Shown piece by piece: positions 6,017 through 10,376 of a DNA stretch of 10,376 bases. This DNA comes from Acidobacteriota bacterium (lineage in GTDB: Bacteria > Acidobacteriota > Terriglobia > Terriglobales > Acidobacteriaceae): assembly GCA_021798235.1 (NCBI GenBank), contig JAJZMO010000091.1, forward strand, positions 1 through 10,376, read 5' to 3'. Under the pieces are notes generated by a model. The model saw nothing but the letters and a program-made list of their open reading frames with translations, was not told the origin of the DNA and searched no databases. Position 1 is the stretch's first letter. Every line of letters begins with the position of its first letter. The position numbers were made by a program, and so were the translations under genes.

Positions 6017-7450
6017 ATGAACTACTTGTATGCCGGAGTGCTGGCCGCTGTGGTGCTGGTGCTGCTGGTGGTTTCTTTGGCGCGATTGCACACGGTAAAG
6101 ACGCGCGCGGATTATCTGCTGGCCGGCCGTTCGCTGCCGACCGGCGTGCTGATCTTTACACTGCTCAGCTCCTGGATTGGCGCGGGATCGCTATTCGCCG
6201 GTGCGGAGAATGCGTACATCAACGGCTTTTCTGCGCTGTGGCTTTCTGCGGGCGGATGGGCGGGGCTGGGGCTGATCTACGTGCTGGCGCCGCGCGCGCG
6301 CCGCTTTGCTCAGTACACGATTCCCGACCTGCTCGAGGCGCGCTACAACCAAACGGCGCGGCTGCTGGGCGTGGTGGCGATTCTGTTTGCCTACACCGGC
6401 ATCGCCAGCTATCAACTGCGCGGCGGCGGTGACATTCTCCACTTAATTTTTCCGGCCACGGTGAGCAGCACGCAGGGCATGGTGCTGGTGGCGGTCTTTG
6501 TGGTGGTGTTTACCGCGCTGGCCGGTATGTCTTCGGTTGCGTACATGGATGTGGCGATTGGGCTGCTGGTGACGGGCATCTGCATTGTGGCCACGCCCCT
6601 GCTGCTGCATCGCGCCGGAGGCTGGGCAGGATTGCACCGGACGCTGCCCGCATCGCATTTTCAGGCGCTCGGCTCCATCACCTGGGTGCGTGCGATGGAG
6701 TTTTTTCTGCCCACGTTGCTTTTGTTGCTGGGCAATCAATCGATGTATCAGAAATTCTTTTCTGCCAAGTCAGAGAAGGCAGCGCGGCAGGCCGTGGTGG
6801 GCTGGGTGATCGGCACGGTGTTTCTGGAGACGGTGATCGTGGCCATCGCGGTGATCGGCTCGGCTCTGTATCCCACGGGCGAGGCGCAGCAGAATCCGCG
6901 CGAGATCATCGCCTACACGGCGCGGCACGGCTTGCCCGCAGTGCTGGGCGCGCTGCTGCTGGGCGCGGTATTCGCCAAGGTAATTTCGACAGCGAATAAT
7001 TATTTGTTTTCTCCGGCGACGAATCTGGTGAATGATGTGTACCTGCGCTACATTCATCCGCAGGCCAGCAACAAGAGCGTGTTGCTGGTTTCGCGCGTGG
7101 CGATTGTGGCGCTGGGCGTGTGGACTCTGGTGCAGGCGGCGTACACGCAGTCGATACTGGAGAAGTCGCTCTATGCGTACACGGTGTATTCCGCTGCGCT
7201 GACGCCGGTGATTCTGGCGGCGTTTTTCTCCAAGCGGGCGACAGCAGCGGGCGCGGTGAGCGCGATTGCCGCAGGTACACTGGTGACTGTTTTTTGGGAT
7301 GCGGAGTTTGTGCATCGGCATCTGCCGACGGTTTTGGCGCAGCGTGAGGCGCTGTTTCCTGCATTGCTGGCTGCGGTGTTGTGTCTGGTGGTGGTCAGCG
7401 CATTCACCCGACCGCCGCGGGAAGAACAACTGGCGCAGTTTCGCGCGTAG
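6017..7450 (+). CDS. Sodium:solute symporter (SSS family)
   Basis: This 477-residue inner-membrane protein has about 13 hydrophobic segments, as expected for the SSS (LeuT-fold) family. Early family marks are ADYLLAGRSLP (31-41) and SSWIGAGSLFAGAENAY (51-67). GNQSMYQKFFSAKS (239-252) is the conserved GNQxMYQRFFxAKS-type loop. AKVISTANNYL (320-330) carries the Ser-Thr pair that forms the Na2 sodium site in characterised members. It couples sodium entry to uptake of a small solute, but the family covers sugars, proline, pantothenate and other acids, so the substrate is unknown. It starts 9 nt after the yggU stop, with no strong ribosome site, and is probably the last gene of the trxB-yggS-yggU transcript. 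It faces the thyX-like gene tail to tail. Confidence 0.92.
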   Translation: MNYLYAGVLAAVVLVLLVVSLARLHTVKTRADYLLAGRSLPTGVLIFTLLSSWIGAGSLFAGAENAYINGFSALWLSAGGWAGLGLIYVLAPRARRFAQYTIPDLLEARYNQTARLLGVVAILFAYTGIASYQLRGGGDILHLIFPATVSSTQGMVLVAVFVVVFTALAGMSSVAYMDVAIGLLVTGICIVATPLLLHRAGGWAGLHRTLPASHFQALGSITWVRAMEFFLPTLLLLLGNQSMYQKFFSAKSEKAARQAVVGWVIGTVFLETVIVAIAVIGSALYPTGEAQQNPREIIAYTARHGLPAVLGALLLGAVFAKVISTANNYLFSPATNLVNDVYLRYIHPQASNKSVLLVSRVAIVALGVWTLVQAAYTQSILEKSLYAYTVYSAALTPVILAAFFSKRATAAGAVSAIAAGTLVTVFWDAEFVHRHLPTVLAQREALFPALLAAVLCLVVVSAFTRPPREEQLAQFRA

Positions 7451-7557
7451 GGCGGGGCGAGCGCTGGATTGCAGGATTTCTCACCCTGCGCAAACGCGGC
7501 GAAGGATGACTGCGGTATTTCCTCTGCGCATTTCGTAAAAATATCCGCTACAAAAAA
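7451..7557. other. Convergent spacer between symporter and thyX-like gene
   Basis: This spacer of 107 bp lies between two converging genes. It holds a third, diverged copy of the palindromic repeat (7480-7507) and a GCAGG/CCTGC hairpin (7471-7489). The 3' part is AT-rich. No classic hairpin-plus-T-tract terminator is visible for either gene, so the palindromes are the best candidates for stopping transcription. Confidence 0.6.
7480..7507 (-). repeat. Intergenic palindromic repeat, diverged copy 3
   Basis: On the minus strand it reads CATCCTTCGC, then CGCG, then TTTGCGCAGGGTGAGA. This matches the reverse complement of copy 1 apart from the loop and a few changes. The arms CCTTCGC and GCGCAGG still pair apart from one mismatch. 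Confidence 0.6.
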
Positions 7558-9204
7558 TCAGCGCTGCAGTGGATCGACGGGCGCATGAATGTCTGTGACG
7601 CGGATGGAGCGGGCGAGTGTGGGATGCGTTTTGGCTAGCGCCTGGTACATCTCCCAAGCCACGCGGCGGTAGGAGATGTGTCCTTGAGGGGCGCTGCGCA
7701 ATTCGGCGATGTAGGCAGCTTCGGCGAAGTCCATTTTGAAGAGCGCGCGACAGCGTGTGCCGAGCGGCAGCAGATATTGCGCAGTCGAGTTGGCTTCCGG
7801 AATGGATGCCTGCGCCAGATGGCTGACGGCGGCGTGCGCGGCTTGCAGCGCAGAAGCGTACTCCGCTTGTAGCGCGGAGGGCAGGGCTACGTTGGGCAGC
7901 ATCTCTGGTGTGTCGAAGCCGTGCGCGCTGGTGAAGGATTGTACGGTTTGGATGCAGCGCCGGTGGCGGTGCATGTCGCGGAAGCCGCCGATGTCCATGC
8001 AAATATCAAAGCGCAGCGCGGCCCCGGCGGCGAAGGCGCGCAGCATCTCATCGTGGCGTCCGCGATGGCGCGTGCCGAGTTCAAGTAATTCTGCGCGTCG
8101 AGCGCTGTTCAGCGCGGCTACGTGATGGAGCACCTGCCGGTACGGATGGTGCGATGCGCCGTAGAGCAACGTGGTGAGGATGTCGATTTCCAGCGCCTCT
8201 GCCTGGCTGCCGGTGTTCTCGACGAGATCGACGAGCGGGGCCGGTTCAATGGCCACGCTTGCGAGCAATTCGCTGGCAGCCTGCGCCATGGCAATCTGTG
8301 TTTGTTGGGCGTACTCGACGGGTGCAGCGTATTTGACCAGCGTGGGCGCGGTCTTCACCTCGCGCAACAGCAACGCGGCAGCCTCTTCGCCGAGCGCGGG
8401 GTCGAGTGCGGCAATCTTGGCGTGCAGTGCTTCCAGCGCAGTGTGCTGCACATTCCACGCAGGGCTGGCTGCTGCCTCGCGCAGGCGCGTGCCCAGAGTG
8501 CGCACCTCGGCGTGGGAGTGCGTGAGCAGACGCGAGACCTGGGTTTCCAGCGTGCGTGCGTTGACGATCTGGCCGAGAGAGGTGTTGGTGGCCAGCGGCA
8601 GTAGATAGCGGGCCACGTCAAAGGCGCGTGCGCGCAGCGTGCGCTGGTAGGCCTCGGGCTGCATCTCCGCAGGGCAGGCGATGCGCTGCGTCAACGCATC
8701 GAGAACCTGCTGGGAGAATTTTTCATACGCAGCGAAGAGCGTTTCGATGGTTTGTGTGTAGAGGCGTTGCGCGTCCGCGTTGCCTCCGAATTCTGGCGTG
8801 AACCAGCCGCTCTTACGGAAGTTTTGATAGCGCGTGGAGCGCTCCTGCCCATCCCAACGCTGTTCATCCACCAGCGTGATGGCGGCCAGCAGCGAGAGTC
8901 GTTCGACGGCGAAGGCAATGTGGGCCAGGTCAGCGATGGAGCGGTGGCCGTATTGGAAGTAGAAGGTGTTCAGGAACTGTTCGGCGCGTTGGCTGTTCAG
9001 CTCGCGCAGGGACTCGCGCATGGACAGCGAGGAGCGCGAGTACTTGGCCATGGCGTAGGCCAGCACCTCGGGATCGGCTCCGTGAACGGCGTAAACATCG
9101 GTGGCGCTGGTGGCTTGCGTGGAGGCGGTGGGGCTGGGTGCGGCGTTCTGTGCGGTGGGCATCGCTGGCTCGCTGGCGGTTGGGATGGATTCAGGGTACC
9201 GCAT
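7558..9204 (-). CDS. Tandem ThyX-like (FAD-dependent thymidylate synthase family) protein, two domains
   Basis: At 548 residues this is about twice the usual ThyX length (about 220-250). After a Pro/Ser/Thr/Ala-rich tail (1-35) come two ThyX-like halves, about 36-290 and 335-545. Half 1 has the GHRSIADLAHIAFAVERLS lead-in (86-104), then D113-E114-Q115 where RHR is expected, followed by an intact E121-x-S123-x-R125-Y126. Half 2 has RHR at 413-415 but V421, T425 and S426 in place of E, R and Y. Both halves share Y-L-L-P-L-(A/G)-T (200-206 and 477-483), direct evidence of duplication. Canonical ThyX makes dTMP from dUMP with FAD, NADPH and methylene-tetrahydrofolate. Whether this protein does so is uncertain. 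It starts 39 nt after mnmA with no clear Shine-Dalgarno, and Met15 is an alternative start. Family membership is firm; activity is inferred. Confidence 0.88.
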   Translation of the reverse strand: MRYPESIPTASEPAMPTAQNAAPSPTASTQATSATDVYAVHGADPEVLAYAMAKYSRSSLSMRESLRELNSQRAEQFLNTFYFQYGHRSIADLAHIAFAVERLSLLAAITLVDEQRWDGQERSTRYQNFRKSGWFTPEFGGNADAQRLYTQTIETLFAAYEKFSQQVLDALTQRIACPAEMQPEAYQRTLRARAFDVARYLLPLATNTSLGQIVNARTLETQVSRLLTHSHAEVRTLGTRLREAAASPAWNVQHTALEALHAKIAALDPALGEEAAALLLREVKTAPTLVKYAAPVEYAQQTQIAMAQAASELLASVAIEPAPLVDLVENTGSQAEALEIDILTTLLYGASHHPYRQVLHHVAALNSARRAELLELGTRHRGRHDEMLRAFAAGAALRFDICMDIGGFRDMHRHRRCIQTVQSFTSAHGFDTPEMLPNVALPSALQAEYASALQAAHAAVSHLAQASIPEANSTAQYLLPLGTRCRALFKMDFAEAAYIAELRSAPQGHISYRRVAWEMYQALAKTHPTLARSIRVTDIHAPVDPLQR

Positions 9205-9243
9205 CGGCGCAAAGAGCGAAGTGGAAAATATGGCGGTGGGGAA

Positions 9244-10359
9244 TTAGAGAATCCAGCCGCCGCCGGTGACCTCATCTCCGCTGTAGAAGACGGCGGCCTG
9301 GCCGGGGGTGATGGCGCGCTGCGGCTCGTCAAACGTGGCCACAACTTCGCTGGGATTTTCTGTGGGCGTCAGCGTGGCCCAGGCCGGTTCATGGCGATGG
9401 CGAATCTTGATCTGCACGCGTATGGGGGCATCCAGCTGCGCGATGGCAATCCAATTGACTCGACCCGCGCGTAGCGTGGTGGCGGCCAAATCCTGATTGC
9501 TGCCGACGACGACCTTGCGCTCTGCGCCGTTGATCTGGATGACGTAGAGCGGTGAGCCTGCGGCGACGCCGAGGCCCTTACGCTGGCCGACGGTGAAGTT
9601 GTGGATGCCGTCATGCTTGCCCAGCACGGTGCCGTCGGTGGTGACCAGTTCGCCGCTGGTGTCGGGCAGGCTCTCCTTTTGCTCGGCGAGGTAGGCATCC
9701 AAAAAGAGTTTGTAATCGCCGCCGGGGATGAAGCAGATCTCCTGCGAATCAGGCTTTTGCGCCAGCGCGAGGTGATGCTCTTCCGCGAGCGAGCGCACCT
9801 GGGGCTTGGTGTGATTGCCCAGGGGAAAGAGCGTGCGGCTGAGTTGCTCCTGCGTCAGGCCGAAGAGGAAGTAGGTCTGGTCCTTGCTGGCATCGGCGGG
9901 GCGCTTCAAAATCCAGCGACCGCGTGCGGGGTCATATTCATTGCGCGCGTAGTGGCCGGTGGCGATGCGCTCGGCACCAATCTGGCGCGCGGTGATGAGC
10001 AACTGGTCAAACTTGAGGTGATTGTTGCAGAGCGTGCAGGGTACGGGTGTGCGACCGCTGAGATACTCGCTGACAAAGGGACGGATGACATCCTGCTCAA
10101 AGCGCTCTTGCTGGTTGACGACGTAGTAGGGAATGCCAAGTTGCTCGGCCACGCGGCGCGCGTCATAAACATCGTCGAGGGAGCAGCAGCGGCCTTCGGT
10201 GGTTTCGGGCATGCCGGGCTGGCCGGCCAGACGGCGCTGGTTCCACAGTTGCAGCGTGAGGCCGACGAGGTTGTAACCCTCTGCGCGCAGCAGTGCGGCG
10301 ACGGTGGAAGAGTCCACTCCGCCGGACATGGCGACCGCGATGGTTTCCTGCGTGGGCAT
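9244..10359 (-). CDS. mnmA: tRNA-specific 2-thiouridylase MnmA
   Basis: This complete 371-residue protein makes the 2-thio group on wobble U34 of Lys, Glu and Gln tRNAs, using ATP to adenylate the base and a relayed sulfur. The PP-loop SGGVDSS is at 12-18. The first catalytic cysteine is Cys111 in PCTLCNNHLKFD (107-118) and the second is Cys209 in DSQEICFIPGGDY (204-216). GHYAR (135-139), KDQTYFLFGL (159-168) and VGQRKGLGVA (257-266) are further family marks, and the C-terminus ITPGQAAVFYSGDEVTGGGWI closes the beta-barrel domain. The E-coli-type GMKNWE segment is replaced by LQLWNQRRLAG, as in other clades. A good AAGGA lies 4 nt before the ATG. It is upstream of the thyX-like gene in the same direction. 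Confidence 0.97.
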   Translation of the reverse strand: MPTQETIAVAMSGGVDSSTVAALLRAEGYNLVGLTLQLWNQRRLAGQPGMPETTEGRCCSLDDVYDARRVAEQLGIPYYVVNQQERFEQDVIRPFVSEYLSGRTPVPCTLCNNHLKFDQLLITARQIGAERIATGHYARNEYDPARGRWILKRPADASKDQTYFLFGLTQEQLSRTLFPLGNHTKPQVRSLAEEHHLALAQKPDSQEICFIPGGDYKLFLDAYLAEQKESLPDTSGELVTTDGTVLGKHDGIHNFTVGQRKGLGVAAGSPLYVIQINGAERKVVVGSNQDLAATTLRAGRVNWIAIAQLDAPIRVQIKIRHRHEPAWATLTPTENPSEVVATFDEPQRAITPGQAAVFYSGDEVTGGGWIL

Positions 10360-10363
10360 GGGT

Positions 10364-10368
10364 TCCTT
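10364..10368 (-). promoter_or_regulatory. mnmA ribosome binding site
   Basis: AAGGA on the minus strand lies 4 nt before the mnmA ATG. It supports this start and is one of the clearest Shine-Dalgarno sites in the window. The promoter lies beyond the right edge. Confidence 0.65.
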
Positions 10369-10376
10369 TACGAAGC

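Noticed and set aside
7544..7557. T-rich minus-strand tract just after the thyX-like stop as a terminator tail
   Set aside because: No stable stem with a loop lies immediately upstream of it; the nearest palindrome there (CAGCGCTG) has no loop space.
8752..9474. Plus-strand open frame of 240 codons, and another at 8122-8604, opposite the thyX-like gene and mnmA
   Set aside because: Both overlap recognised coding sequence on the minus strand and show no domain signature.

Overview
This 10.4 kb window is a stretch of an ordinary bacterial chromosome with high GC. Its gene set and style suggest an Acidobacteriota (Terriglobia-type) genome. Three things point that way: a double-length ThyX-like protein, a thioredoxin reductase with a GSGCAG FAD loop, and palindromic intergenic repeats of the 'CATCC-CTTCGC / GCGAAG-GGTGGGATG' type that I associate with that group. 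This placement comes from memory and was not tested by a search. I see no phage, insertion sequence, CRISPR, rRNA or tRNA signature.

Layout, left to right. A PhoH-family ATPase on the minus strand runs off the left edge. A 430-bp spacer separates it from a divergent plus-strand class I aminotransferase. A 373-bp spacer packed with palindromes follows, then a secreted Sel1-repeat protein with six 36-residue repeats. Next comes a tight plus-strand run: thioredoxin reductase, YggS-type PLP-binding protein, YggU/DUF167 protein (overlapping yggS by ATGA) and a sodium:solute symporter. The last three follow trxB with gaps of 24 nt or less and are probably one transcript. After a 107-bp convergent spacer, the minus strand carries a 548-residue tandem ThyX-like protein and, upstream of it, mnmA (tRNA 2-thiouridylase). 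These two lie 39 nt apart and are probably co-transcribed in the order mnmA-thyX.

The genes are mostly housekeeping: thiol redox (TrxB), PLP homeostasis (YggS) beside a PLP-dependent aminotransferase elsewhere in the window, tRNA U34 thiolation (MnmA), and possible dTMP synthesis (ThyX-like). No obvious defence or secondary-metabolism system is present.

The most unusual feature is the ThyX-like protein. It has two ThyX-like halves, and the canonical RHRxxSxNExSxRY signature appears divided between them: the N-terminal half keeps E-x-S-x-R-Y but has lost RHR, while the C-terminal half keeps RHR but has lost the E, R and Y. The second point of interest is a dispersed palindromic repeat with three copies in the intergenic spaces of this one window.
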